A stretch of DNA of 25,642 nt from an uncultured Oscillospiraceae bacterium (GTDB lineage Bacteria; Bacillota; Clostridia; Oscillospirales; Oscillospiraceae), in contig CAKTQP010000028.1 in assembly GCA_934597165.1 (NCBI GenBank), forward strand, positions 1 to 25,642, in the 5' to 3' direction. Below the pieces are notes generated by a model that did no database searches, had not been told where the DNA came from, and saw only the letters and a program-made list of their open reading frames with translations. A program made the position numbers and the translations under genes. This document shows, piece by piece, positions 7,889 through 15,517 of the stretch (positions are counted from its first letter, which is position 1; each line of letters starts with the position of its first letter).

Positions 7889-9208
7889 ATGGCAAAGAAT
7901 GAAGAACGAAGAGCAGTCCGCTGCTCCTTTTGCGGAAAAATGCAGGAACAGGTGAAGCGCATCATCGCAGGACCCGGATGCTACATTTGTGACGAGTGTG
8001 TCGCCCTGTGCAACCGTATCATTGCCGAGGCTCAGGAGACCGATGATCGCTACGCCACGCCGGAAGTACAGGAGGAGATCCCTACCCCCAAGGACATCCG
8101 TGCCGTCCTGGATCAGTATGTCATCGGCCAGGACGAGGCAAAAGTGGCCCTCTCCGTGGCCGTCTACAACCACTATAAGCGCATCTTCTTCGGCGGCGGA
8201 GACGATGTGGAACTGCAGAAGAGCAATATCCTGCTCCTCGGCCCCACCGGCAGCGGTAAGACCCTCATCGCCCAGACTCTGGCGCGTATCCTGAAGGTCC
8301 CCTTCGCCATCGCCGACGCCACCACGCTGACCGAAGCCGGTTACGTAGGCGACGACGTGGAGAACATCCTGCTGCGCCTGGTGCAGGCCGCCGACTACGA
8401 CATCGAACTGGCTCAGCGGGGCATCATCTACGTGGACGAGATCGACAAGATCGCCCGGAAGAGCGAGAACACCTCCATCACCCGGGACGTTTCCGGCGAG
8501 GGTGTCCAGCAGGCACTGCTGAAGATTTTGGAAGGCACCGTGGCCAACGTGCCCCCCCAGGGCGGACGCAAGCACCCCCATCAGGAGTTCTTGCAGGTGG
8601 ATACCACCAACATCCTGTTCATCTGCGGCGGCGCCTTCGACGGCATCGAGAAGATCATCGAGTCCCGCACCGACCGCAAGAGCATCGGCTTCGGCGGCGA
8701 CGTGGCCACCAAGCAGGATCGGGACAGCGGCATCCTGCTCAACGAGCTGCAGCCCCATGACCTGCTGAAATTCGGCCTGATCCCCGAGCTCATCGGCCGT
8801 CTGCCGGTCATCACCACCCTGCGGGCGCTGGATCGGGATCAGCTGGTGGAAATTTTGACCAAGCCCAAGAACGCTCTGGTCAAGCAGTACCAGAAGCTGA
8901 TGGAATACGATCATGTTGACCTGGAGTTCCAGCACGAGGCGCTGGAAGCAGCGGCCGACAAGGCGTTGGAGCGTGGCATCGGCGCCCGTGGACTGCGGGC
9001 AGTGCTGGAAGCCACCATGACCGAGCTGATGTACGAGGTGCCGTCTGATCCCACCATCTCCAAGGTGGTCATCACCCCGGACAGCGTGCTGAAGAAAGGC
9101 AAACCCATTGTAGAACATGACAATGCGCGGCTGGATGCGCCCGACCAGGAAGCTGGTGGGGCAGCAGGTCAGGAGTCCGACGAGGTCGGCTCCGGTCACG
9201 CATCTTAA
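7889..9208 (+). CDS. clpX: ATP-dependent Clp protease ATP-binding subunit ClpX
   Basis: A 439-residue AAA+ unfoldase that feeds substrates to ClpP. In order: a C4 zinc-binding domain (C12, C15, C31, C34), Walker A GPTGSGKT (118-125), the pore loop GYVG (151-154), Walker B with D183-E184 (YVDEIDKIA), the RKH loop (GGRKHPHQEF), the ClpP-docking IGF loop (KSIGFGG) and sensor-2 (GIGARGLR). All functional elements are intact. The start has AAGGATAAGG upstream and lies 76 nt after clpP. The C-terminal tail after residue 420 is Gly/Ala/Glu-rich and looks disordered. Confidence 0.97.
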   Translation: MAKNEERRAVRCSFCGKMQEQVKRIIAGPGCYICDECVALCNRIIAEAQETDDRYATPEVQEEIPTPKDIRAVLDQYVIGQDEAKVALSVAVYNHYKRIFFGGGDDVELQKSNILLLGPTGSGKTLIAQTLARILKVPFAIADATTLTEAGYVGDDVENILLRLVQAADYDIELAQRGIIYVDEIDKIARKSENTSITRDVSGEGVQQALLKILEGTVANVPPQGGRKHPHQEFLQVDTTNILFICGGAFDGIEKIIESRTDRKSIGFGGDVATKQDRDSGILLNELQPHDLLKFGLIPELIGRLPVITTLRALDRDQLVEILTKPKNALVKQYQKLMEYDHVDLEFQHEALEAAADKALERGIGARGLRAVLEATMTELMYEVPSDPTISKVVITPDSVLKKGKPIVEHDNARLDAPDQEAGGAAGQESDEVGSGHAS

Positions 9209-9228
9209 CGATGTCATCAGAACCAGAC

Positions 9229-9263
9229 AGGCCGCAGGATCGGGGAGATCGTGCGGCCTTTTT
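9229..9263 (+). terminator. Terminator between clpX and lon
   Basis: An 8-bp stem (9229-9236 with 9252-9259) is extended by a GATC/GATC inner stem (9238-9241 with 9247-9250) across a G-G mismatch, then TTTTT to 9263. It separates clpP-clpX transcription from lon. Confidence 0.8.
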
Positions 9264-9303
9264 CCCCATCAACTCCATCCAACTTAGAAAGGAGTCGTGT
9301 ATT

Positions 9304-11733
9304 ATGAGCGAATTGGAACACAAGGAAACGATGCAGGCACTGACGCTGCCCACCATGGCGCTGCGGGGCATCACTGTGTTTCCCAGTATGTTGCTGCACT
9401 TTGATGTGGGACGGCAAACTTCCATCAAAGCCCTGGATCAGGCGGTGGAGCTGGGCTCCTATATCTTCCTGGTCCCTCAGAAGGACCTGTCCGTAGACGA
9501 TCCAGAGCTTTCCGACCTGTACAGCATCGGCACCATCGCCGCCGTCCGGCAGGTACTGCGCCTGCCCGGTGACAGCATCCGGGTGATGGTGGAGGGCATC
9601 GCCCGCGCCCGCACCATCGAATGCTGGCAGGACAAACCCTTCTTCGTCATGCAGGTGGAGCAGATCCCTCCGGCGGAAAAGACCACAAACTCCGTCCGTG
9701 CCGAGGCGGTCATCCGCATCACCTATGATCTGATCCAGCGCTACTGTGAGCTGTCCCCTAAGACCTCGTCTGATGTGCTGCTCACCGTGGTGGACAGCAA
9801 AAATCCAGGGTATATGGCGGACTATATGGCGCAGAATCTTTCCATCCGAGGAGAGGACAAGCAGACCATCCTGGAAGAATTGCGTCCGGTGCGCCGGCTG
9901 GAAAAGATGAACCGGATTTTACGGCGGGAAATCCAGGTTCTAGAAATTGAAAAAGATCTGGAAACCAAGGTCAAGGAGCAGGTGAGCCAGAACCAGAAGG
10001 ACTATTATCTGCGGGAGCAGTTGAAGGCCATCCAGGCTGAGCTGGGGGATTCTGGCGATGGGATGGACGAGATCGCCGAGTACGAACAGAAGATCAACGC
10101 GGCCAAGCTGCCGGAGGAAGTGGACGCCAAGCTGCGCAAGGAGCTGACTCGGCTGAGCAAGCAGCCCTACAGCTCCGCCGAAGCCTCCGTCCTGCGCAAT
10201 TACCTGGACGTGTGCTTGGAGCTGCCCTGGACGGTGCGCACCAAAGAGCGGCTCAACGTGGAGGCGGCCAGAAAGGTGCTGGACGCCGACCACTACGGGC
10301 TGGACAAGGTGAAGGAACGCATTTTGGAGTTCCTGGCCGTCAAACAGCTGGCGCCCGACCTCCGTGGGCAGATCATCTGCCTGGTAGGGCCTCCCGGTGT
10401 GGGCAAGACCTCCATTGCATCTTCGCTGGCCAAGGCCATGAACCGGAAGATGGCACGGGTCTCCCTGGGCGGCATCCACGACGAGGCGGAAATCCGCGGT
10501 CACCGGAAGACCTACGTGGGCGCCATGCCCGGCCGCATCATCGCCGCCATCCAGAAGGCAGGCAGCTGCAATCCGCTGCTGCTGCTGGACGAAATCGACA
10601 AGCTGGGCGCCGACAGCCGCAGTGACCCTTCGGCGGCACTGCTGGAGGTGCTGGACGCAGCGCAGAACGCCACCTTTAGAGACCACTTCCTGGAGCTGCC
10701 CTTCGACCTGTCCGACGTGGTGTTCATCACCACTGCCAACGACCTGAGCACGGTCTCCCGTCCGCTGCTGGATCGTATGGAGGTCATCGAGCTGAGCAGC
10801 TACACCGACGAGGAGAAACTGCAAATTGCCCGGCGGCATCTGCTGCCCAACGAGATGAAGCGCCACGGCCTCACCGGCCGCAGTCTGCGGGTCACCGACG
10901 GGGCCATTCGTGAAATTATCACTGGTTACACCCGCGAATCTGGCGTCCGTCTGCTCCAGCGGGAGCTGGCGGCGGTGTGCCGGAAGGCGGCTATGGAGCT
11001 GGTGACCACCGACGCCAAGCGGGTCACCGTCAACGGGGACAACCTGGAGCACTTCTTGGGCATCCGGCGTTATCATCCGGAAAAGCTGGATCACACCCCC
11101 CAGGTGGGTCTGGTCAACGGCCTGGCCTGGACCAGCGTGGGTGGGACCCTGCTGGAGGTGGAAGTGAACGTGGTGCCTGGCTCCGGCAAGGTGGAGCCTA
11201 CCGGCAACCTGGGTGACGTGATGAAGGAGTCCTGCCACTCGGCCATCTCCTATATCCGCTCCCGCACCAGCCAGCTGAACATCGACCCGGACTTCTACAA
11301 GACCAAGGACATCCACATCCATTTCCCGGAAGGCGCCGTACCCAAGGACGGCCCCTCCGCCGGCGTGACCATCACCACCGCCATCGTCTCCGCCCTGACC
11401 AACACGCCGGTGCGCGCCGACGTGGCCATGACCGGGGAAGTGACCCTGCGGGGGAGAGTGCTGGCCATCGGCGGGCTGAAGGAGAAGACCATGGCGGCCT
11501 ATCGCAACGGCATCCAGACGGTCATTATCCCGGCGGAAAACCAGAAGGATTTGGAAGAGATCGACCAGACCGTGCGGCAGGCACTGCACTTTGTGCCGGT
11601 GGAGCAGGTGGACGAGGTGCTGGCGGAAGCGCTGGCTTACCCGGTCACCACCACCGACGCCAGCGGCGACGTGCCCGCCCTCCCGTTAGAAGACAGCCCC
11701 GCACAGCCTGCCGCTGTGGGGCTACAGCAGTGA
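9304..11733 (+). CDS. lon: ATP-dependent Lon protease
   Basis: An 809-residue AAA+ serine protease that degrades misfolded and regulatory proteins. It has the N-terminal LON substrate domain (about 12-200), a coiled-coil linker (about 200-260), Walker A GPPGVGKT (362-369), Walker B LLLLDEIDKLG, and a C-terminal protease domain with the Ser/Lys dyad S685 (PKDGPSAG) and K728 (GGLKEKTMAA). The ATG at 9304 follows AAAGGAG; an upstream in-frame ATG at 9211 would run through the clpX terminator and is rejected. The tail after residue 780 is Pro/Ala-rich. engB follows after 8 nt, the lon-engB pairing known from Bacillus. Confidence 0.97.
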   Translation: MSELEHKETMQALTLPTMALRGITVFPSMLLHFDVGRQTSIKALDQAVELGSYIFLVPQKDLSVDDPELSDLYSIGTIAAVRQVLRLPGDSIRVMVEGIARARTIECWQDKPFFVMQVEQIPPAEKTTNSVRAEAVIRITYDLIQRYCELSPKTSSDVLLTVVDSKNPGYMADYMAQNLSIRGEDKQTILEELRPVRRLEKMNRILRREIQVLEIEKDLETKVKEQVSQNQKDYYLREQLKAIQAELGDSGDGMDEIAEYEQKINAAKLPEEVDAKLRKELTRLSKQPYSSAEASVLRNYLDVCLELPWTVRTKERLNVEAARKVLDADHYGLDKVKERILEFLAVKQLAPDLRGQIICLVGPPGVGKTSIASSLAKAMNRKMARVSLGGIHDEAEIRGHRKTYVGAMPGRIIAAIQKAGSCNPLLLLDEIDKLGADSRSDPSAALLEVLDAAQNATFRDHFLELPFDLSDVVFITTANDLSTVSRPLLDRMEVIELSSYTDEEKLQIARRHLLPNEMKRHGLTGRSLRVTDGAIREIITGYTRESGVRLLQRELAAVCRKAAMELVTTDAKRVTVNGDNLEHFLGIRRYHPEKLDHTPQVGLVNGLAWTSVGGTLLEVEVNVVPGSGKVEPTGNLGDVMKESCHSAISYIRSRTSQLNIDPDFYKTKDIHIHFPEGAVPKDGPSAGVTITTAIVSALTNTPVRADVAMTGEVTLRGRVLAIGGLKEKTMAAYRNGIQTVIIPAENQKDLEEIDQTVRQALHFVPVEQVDEVLAEALAYPVTTTDASGDVPALPLEDSPAQPAAVGLQQ

Positions 11734-11741
11734 GGTAAGAG

Positions 11742-12320
11742 ATGAATCTACACAACGCGGAATTTATCCGCTCCTCCGCCAGCAAGAAGGATTTCATTCG
11801 GGACGGCCGTCCCCAGATCACCATGGCCGGACGCTCCAACGTGGGCAAGTCCTCGGTCATCAACCGGCTGCTGGATCGGAAGAATTTTGCCCGGGTGGGC
11901 AACGCCCCCGGCAAGACCAGTCAGGTGAACTACTTCTTGATCGATAAGAAAGTGTACTTCGTGGACCTGCCCGGCTACGGCTACGCCCGGGTCTCCCACG
12001 CGGAAAAGGCCCGCTGGGCACGGCTCATGGAGGACTATTTCGCCGACGGGCAGATCACCGTGGGTCTCCTCATCGTGGACGCCCGCCATAAGCCCACCGC
12101 CGACGACCAGACCATGGCACAGTGGTTCCATGAGACCGGGTGCCCCTTCATCGTGGTGGCCAACAAGCTGGATAAGTTGAAGAAATCCGAAATTGAGGGC
12201 AATCTTCAGCGCATCCGCGAGACGTTGGAGCTGGCAGAGGACGAATTGCTCATCCCGTTCTCGGCGGAGAAGGGGACAGGGAAGCAGGAGCTGTTGACGG
12301 CTTTGTTTGATAACCTGTAA
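11742..12320 (+). CDS. engB: Ribosome biogenesis GTP-binding protein EngB (YsxC/YihA)
   Basis: A 192-residue TrmE-Era-EngA-EngB-Septin family GTPase required for 50S ribosomal subunit maturation. Motifs are G1 GRSNVGKS (30-37), a GKTSQVNYF switch, G3 DLPGYGYARV, G4 NKLDKLKKSE and G5 FSAEKGTG. The length is typical. GAGGTAAGAG precedes the ATG and partly overlaps the lon stop, so translation is probably coupled to lon. Confidence 0.95.
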   Translation: MNLHNAEFIRSSASKKDFIRDGRPQITMAGRSNVGKSSVINRLLDRKNFARVGNAPGKTSQVNYFLIDKKVYFVDLPGYGYARVSHAEKARWARLMEDYFADGQITVGLLIVDARHKPTADDQTMAQWFHETGCPFIVVANKLDKLKKSEIEGNLQRIRETLELAEDELLIPFSAEKGTGKQELLTALFDNL

Positions 12321-12379
12321 CCGTTTTTCATGTCTCACAGAGTTCCGGCATCTCTGATGCCGGAAAAAAGTGTAATCCG

Positions 12380-12410
12380 AAAAAACTGGCGGCGTGTACG
12401 TCAGTTTTTT
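12380..12410 (+). terminator. Terminator after lon-engB
   Basis: A 12-bp stem with one G-T wobble (12380-12391 with 12399-12410) carries an A run on its left arm and ends in TTTTTT, so it could work on both strands. A separate GC-rich hairpin at 12343-12365 (9 bp) lacks a T tract. Confidence 0.75.
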
Positions 12411-12417
12411 CTCTTCT

Positions 12418-12510
12418 CAGCCGGGTAAGTGTGCGAGCGTAGCGAGTGCATGCACCCGGCTGCATTTCTCGATAAAATGCTTGCATTTTATCGAAAGGGC
12501 GAAGCCCTTT
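12418..12510. repeat. Cluster of three consecutive hairpins in the engB to binding-protein gap
   Basis: This explains most of the 314-bp gap at 12,321-12,634. Three inverted repeats follow one another: a 9-bp stem (12418-12426 with 12454-12462), a perfect 12-bp stem with a 2-nt loop (12469-12480 with 12483-12494) and a 7-bp stem with a GAA loop (12494-12500 with 12504-12510). The compact palindromic build suggests a dispersed intergenic repeat or a structured RNA. Confidence 0.5.
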
Positions 12511-12533
12511 ATGCACAAAAATGAAAAAACCTC

Positions 12534-12562
12534 TTTACAATAACACTTTATCGTGGTAATAT
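12534..12562 (+). promoter_or_regulatory. SigA-type promoter of the polar amino acid importer
   Basis: TTTACA (12534-12539) and TAATAT (12557-12562) are separated by exactly 17 bp. The predicted start near 12569 leaves a leader of about 65 nt before the binding-protein ATG. Confidence 0.75.
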
Positions 12563-12634
12563 ATTAGTGCATTTTGAATTTCCTCTTTGTGAGGAGCAAT
12601 CCAAACTTAGAAAACTACTTAGGAGAGAAGCACT

Positions 12635-13480
12635 ATGAAGAACATGAAGAAATTTGCTAGCATGGGTCTGGCTCTGGCTATGATGCTGTCCCTGGCCGCC
12701 TGCGGCGGCTCCAAGGCTCCCGCCTCTTCCACCACCTCCGCCGCTCCCGCTGACGGTTCCGCTGCCGCTGCTGCAAGCGATCTGGAGTACGTGAAGGGCA
12801 AGGGCAAGCTGATCGTCGGCATCACCGATTTCGCTCCCATGGACTACAAGGACAAGGACGGCAAGTGGATCGGCTTCGACGCGGATAACGCCACTGCGTT
12901 TGCTAAGTCTCTGGGCGTCGATGTGGAATTCATCGAAGTGGACTGGGACAACAAGATCATGGAGCTGGACTCCAAGAGCATCGACTGTGTCTGGAACGGC
13001 ATGACCCTGACCGATGAGGTCAAGAACTCCATGGAGACTTCCAAGCCCTACTGCGAAAACGCACAGGTCGTGGTCGTCAAGGCCGCTGATGCGGACAAGT
13101 ACAAGGACACCGACAGCCTGAAGGATCTGAAGTTCGCCGCTGAAAACGGTTCCGCTGGCGCTGCTGAGGTCAAGAAGCTGGGCCTGAAGTGCACCGAGCT
13201 GAACACCCAGGCTGACGCTCTGATGGAAGTCGAAGCAGGCACCTCCGACGCCTGCGTCATCGACCTGCTGATGGCCGGCGCTATGATCGGCGAAGGCACC
13301 AGCTACACCGATCTGACCTATACCGTCAAGCTCAACAGCGAAGAATACGGCGTCGGCTTCCGCAAGGGCTCCGACCTGGCCGCCGCTCTGAACGACTTCT
13401 TCGCCGCTTCCTACAAGGATGGCTCCCTGAAGAAGACCGCTGAAACCTATGGCGTTCAGGAATCTCTGATCGCGCAGTGA
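12635..13480 (+). CDS. Polar amino acid ABC transporter substrate-binding lipoprotein
   Basis: A 281-residue extracellular solute-binding protein (family 3). A Lys-rich hydrophobic signal ends in the lipobox LAAC with C23 as the lipid-modified residue, followed by a low-complexity Ser/Ala/Pro linker to about residue 50. The mature domain opens with KLIVGITDFAPMDYKDKDGKWIGFDADNA, typical of amino acid binders. Specificity (glutamine, cystine, arginine or other) cannot be read with confidence. AGGAGAG precedes the ATG at 12635. A permease and an ATPase gene follow, completing an importer. Confidence 0.9.
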   Translation: MKNMKKFASMGLALAMMLSLAACGGSKAPASSTTSAAPADGSAAAAASDLEYVKGKGKLIVGITDFAPMDYKDKDGKWIGFDADNATAFAKSLGVDVEFIEVDWDNKIMELDSKSIDCVWNGMTLTDEVKNSMETSKPYCENAQVVVVKAADADKYKDTDSLKDLKFAAENGSAGAAEVKKLGLKCTELNTQADALMEVEAGTSDACVIDLLMAGAMIGEGTSYTDLTYTVKLNSEEYGVGFRKGSDLAAALNDFFAASYKDGSLKKTAETYGVQESLIAQ

Positions 13481-13515
13481 TCGGCACGGCCATTCATTTA
13501 TAATGTTATCCATCG

Positions 13516-13556
13516 CAAAGGCAGAGAGGTTCCTCTCTGCCTTTGTGGAGGTTTTT
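13516..13556 (+). promoter_or_regulatory. Intercistronic hairpin between binding-protein and permease genes
   Basis: A perfect 14-bp stem (13516-13529 with 13532-13545) with a 2-nt loop is followed after 6 nt by TTTTT (13552-13556). It could be a partial terminator or a 3'-end stabiliser, giving more binding protein than permease. It also covers a TTG start at 13543, arguing against that start for the permease. Confidence 0.65.
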
Positions 13557-13575
13557 GGAAGCGAGGTTTTCATTG

Positions 13576-14220
13576 ATGTTCCTAACCGTCACCCTATCCC
13601 TGTTCGAGGGCTTGGCTGTCACCGTCAAGCTTTTTGCGCTGACGCTCGTATTTGCCCTGCCTCTGGGGCTGATCATCAGCTTCGGCTCCATGAGCAAGCT
13701 GAAGGTGCTGCGCTACCCGGTCAAGACGCTGGTGTGGATCGTCCGAGGCTCCCCCTTGATGATCCAGCTCCTCATCGTCTACTACGGCCTGCCCATCGTC
13801 TTCGGCATGCCGCCGCTGCCTCGTTTCCCGGCAGCGCTCATCGCGTTCGTCTTTAACTACGCCTGCTACTTCTCTGAAATTTATCGCGGCGGCATCGAAG
13901 CCATCCCCAAGGGACAGTACGAGGCCGGTCAGGTGCTGGGCATGACCAAGAATCAGATCTTCTTCAAGGTCGTCCTCCTGCAGGTGGTCAAGCGCATCGT
14001 GCCCCCCATGTCCAACGAGATTATCACCCTGGTCAAGGACACGTCGCTGGCCCGTATCATCGCCGTGTACGAACTGATCTGGAGCGGCCAGACCTTCATC
14101 AAGAGCGCCGGCATCATCTGGCCCCTGTTCTACACCACCGTGTTCTACCTGGTGTTCAACGGCGGTCTGACCCTGCTGTTCGGGTACATCGAGAGAAAAC
14201 TTGATTTCTTCAAGTGCTGA
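13576..14220 (+). CDS. Polar amino acid ABC transporter permease (His/Glu/Gln type)
   Basis: A 214-residue inner-membrane permease with about five hydrophobic segments. The ATPase-coupling EAA loop is visible as GGIEAIPKGQYEAGQVLGMTKNQ. VTLSLFEGLAVTVKLFALTL at the N-terminus and NEIITLVKDTSLA near the C-terminus are family hallmarks. I chose the ATG at 13576 (GCGAGG 9 nt upstream); the frame is open to a TTG at 13543, but that codon lies in the intercistronic hairpin. A single permease gene suggests a homodimer. Confidence 0.9.
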   Translation: MFLTVTLSLFEGLAVTVKLFALTLVFALPLGLIISFGSMSKLKVLRYPVKTLVWIVRGSPLMIQLLIVYYGLPIVFGMPPLPRFPAALIAFVFNYACYFSEIYRGGIEAIPKGQYEAGQVLGMTKNQIFFKVVLLQVVKRIVPPMSNEIITLVKDTSLARIIAVYELIWSGQTFIKSAGIIWPLFYTTVFYLVFNGGLTLLFGYIERKLDFFKC

Positions 14221-14233
14221 GGAGGATAGAATC

Positions 14234-15031
14234 ATGGCGATGTTAGATGTGAAGAACATTAGTAAGAGCTTCGGCGCCACCCGCGTCCTGGAGGACATCA
14301 GCTTCTCCCTGGAGCAGGGGGAGACGGTGGCGGTCATCGGCGCCTCCGGCAGCGGCAAGACCACCCTGCTGCGCTGTCTGACCTACCTGGAAAAGGCGGA
14401 CAAGGGCACCGTGGCCATCAACGGTCAGACGGTCTTCGACGCCGCCAGCCAGCACAAGCTCACGGACAGCGAGCTGCGGGATCGGCGGCTCCACTTCGGG
14501 ATGGTCTTCCAGTCCTTCAACCTGTTCCCCCAGTACACGGCCCTGGAGAACGTCATGTTGGCCGGTCAGCTGCTGGCCAAGGAGCGGCCGGACTACAAGA
14601 GCCGTAAGAAGGAGATCAACCAAGAGGTGGAGGCCAAGGCCAAGGAGCTGCTGGCTCAGGTGGGGCTGAGCGACCGGATGGGGAACTACCCCCACCAGCT
14701 CTCCGGCGGACAGCAGCAGCGTGTGGCCATCGCCCGTGCGCTGGCGCTGGAGCCGGACATCCTCTGCTTCGACGAACCCACTTCCGCACTGGACCCGGAG
14801 TTGACCGGGGAGGTGCTCAAGGTCATCCGCTCCCTGGCGGAGCGCAAGATGACCATGGTCATCGTCACCCATGAGATGGCCTTTGCCCGCGACGTGGCCG
14901 ATCGGGTCATCTTCATGGATCAGGGCTATATCGTGGAGCAGGGGAAGGCGGAAGAGGTCATCAACAACCCCAAGGAGGAGCGCACCAAGCAGTTCCTCTC
15001 CCGATACGCATCGGAACAGTCTTTCTCCTAA
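14234..15031 (+). CDS. Polar amino acid ABC transporter ATP-binding protein (GlnQ-like)
   Basis: A 265-residue ABC ATPase that powers the importer. Walker A is GASGSGKTT from residue 36. Further motifs are a Q-loop in VFQSFNLFPQYTALENV, the signature LSGGQQQRVAIARAL, Walker B ILCFDEPTSALDPE and the switch histidine in VTHEM. These match the glutamine/polar amino acid subfamily. AGGAGGATAG sits 4-5 nt before the ATG at 14234, which starts 13 nt after the permease stop. A longer frame from 14201 overlaps the permease and is unlikely. Confidence 0.93.
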   Translation: MAMLDVKNISKSFGATRVLEDISFSLEQGETVAVIGASGSGKTTLLRCLTYLEKADKGTVAINGQTVFDAASQHKLTDSELRDRRLHFGMVFQSFNLFPQYTALENVMLAGQLLAKERPDYKSRKKEINQEVEAKAKELLAQVGLSDRMGNYPHQLSGGQQQRVAIARALALEPDILCFDEPTSALDPELTGEVLKVIRSLAERKMTMVIVTHEMAFARDVADRVIFMDQGYIVEQGKAEEVINNPKEERTKQFLSRYASEQSFS

Positions 15032-15056
15032 TCTTTTTGCAAGGTATCATGCATCC

Positions 15057-15090
15057 AACGGCGGAGCGCTGCGGCGTTCCGCCGTTTTTT
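15057..15090 (+). terminator. Terminator of the polar amino acid importer operon
   Basis: A 13-bp stem with one G-T wobble (15057-15069 with 15074-15086), loop TGCG, is followed directly by TTTT and lies 26 nt after the ATPase stop. Confidence 0.85.
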
Positions 15091-15173
15091 GCTTGTTTGT
15101 GAACGCACAAACACACCCAGATTTTTACTGGACTGCTAGTTTGCGCACGAAATAGGGAGGAGGTGGCAATTTT

Positions 15174-15419
15174 GTGACCAAAATGGGGTCGGTTTTGAGA
15201 GAGAACGGCAAAAAGGGAAAAAAGTTGGTTGGTTTTTTGGGCAAAATGACGAAAAAGCATAATCCGTCCCTGAAAGACAGATGCAAGAACAAAGCACGTG
15301 ATTTCCTACGAATGTCTTTCAGTTGCGGACAAAATGTGACGGATTCCTTTCCAAACTGTGAATTTTCTGCGACAGTGCCCCTTCTTTCTGGCGATAATCC
15401 CACTTGCCAAATCGGATGA
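15174..15419 (+). other. Doubtful small ORF in the 15,091-15,403 gap
   Basis: The 486-bp gap at 15,032-15,517 holds a terminator (15057-15090), the livK promoter (15404-15432) and this unexplained stretch. A GTG at 15174 with GGGAGGAGG about 10 nt upstream opens an 81-codon frame whose first half is very basic. It runs into the livK promoter and resembles no family I know. The same DNA contains nested inverted repeats (15261-15345), which suggests a noncoding or repeat element instead. Confidence 0.2.
15261..15345. repeat. Nested inverted repeats upstream of the livK promoter
   Basis: An outer perfect 8-bp pair (15261-15268 with 15338-15345) encloses an inner perfect 10-bp pair (15270-15279 with 15313-15322). 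The structure lies upstream of the predicted livK promoter, so it is not part of the livK leader. It may be a separate RNA, on either strand, or a dispersed repeat. Confidence 0.45.
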
Positions 15420-15432
15420 AAGTGCGTAAAAT
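15404..15432 (+). promoter_or_regulatory. SigA-type promoter of the liv operon
   Basis: TTGCCA (15404-15409) and TAAAAT (15427-15432) are spaced by 17 bp. The predicted start near 15439 gives a leader of about 79 nt before livK. Confidence 0.7.
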
Positions 15433-15517
15433 AACAGTACATTTTAATAATGGTTCACCAGGGCGTTTTGACCTCTCTTGCCAGAGCGCCCAAATCAAAA
15501 CAGGAGGAAACAACACA

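Noticed and set aside
9211..9220. Minus-strand CTGATGA near 9219, a possible hammerhead core
   Set aside because: There is no GAAA at the right distance and no flanking stems, so it is chance.
12418..12510. CRISPR-like repeat array
   Set aside because: The hairpins differ in sequence and have no regular spacers; no CRISPR array or cas gene is seen anywhere in the window.
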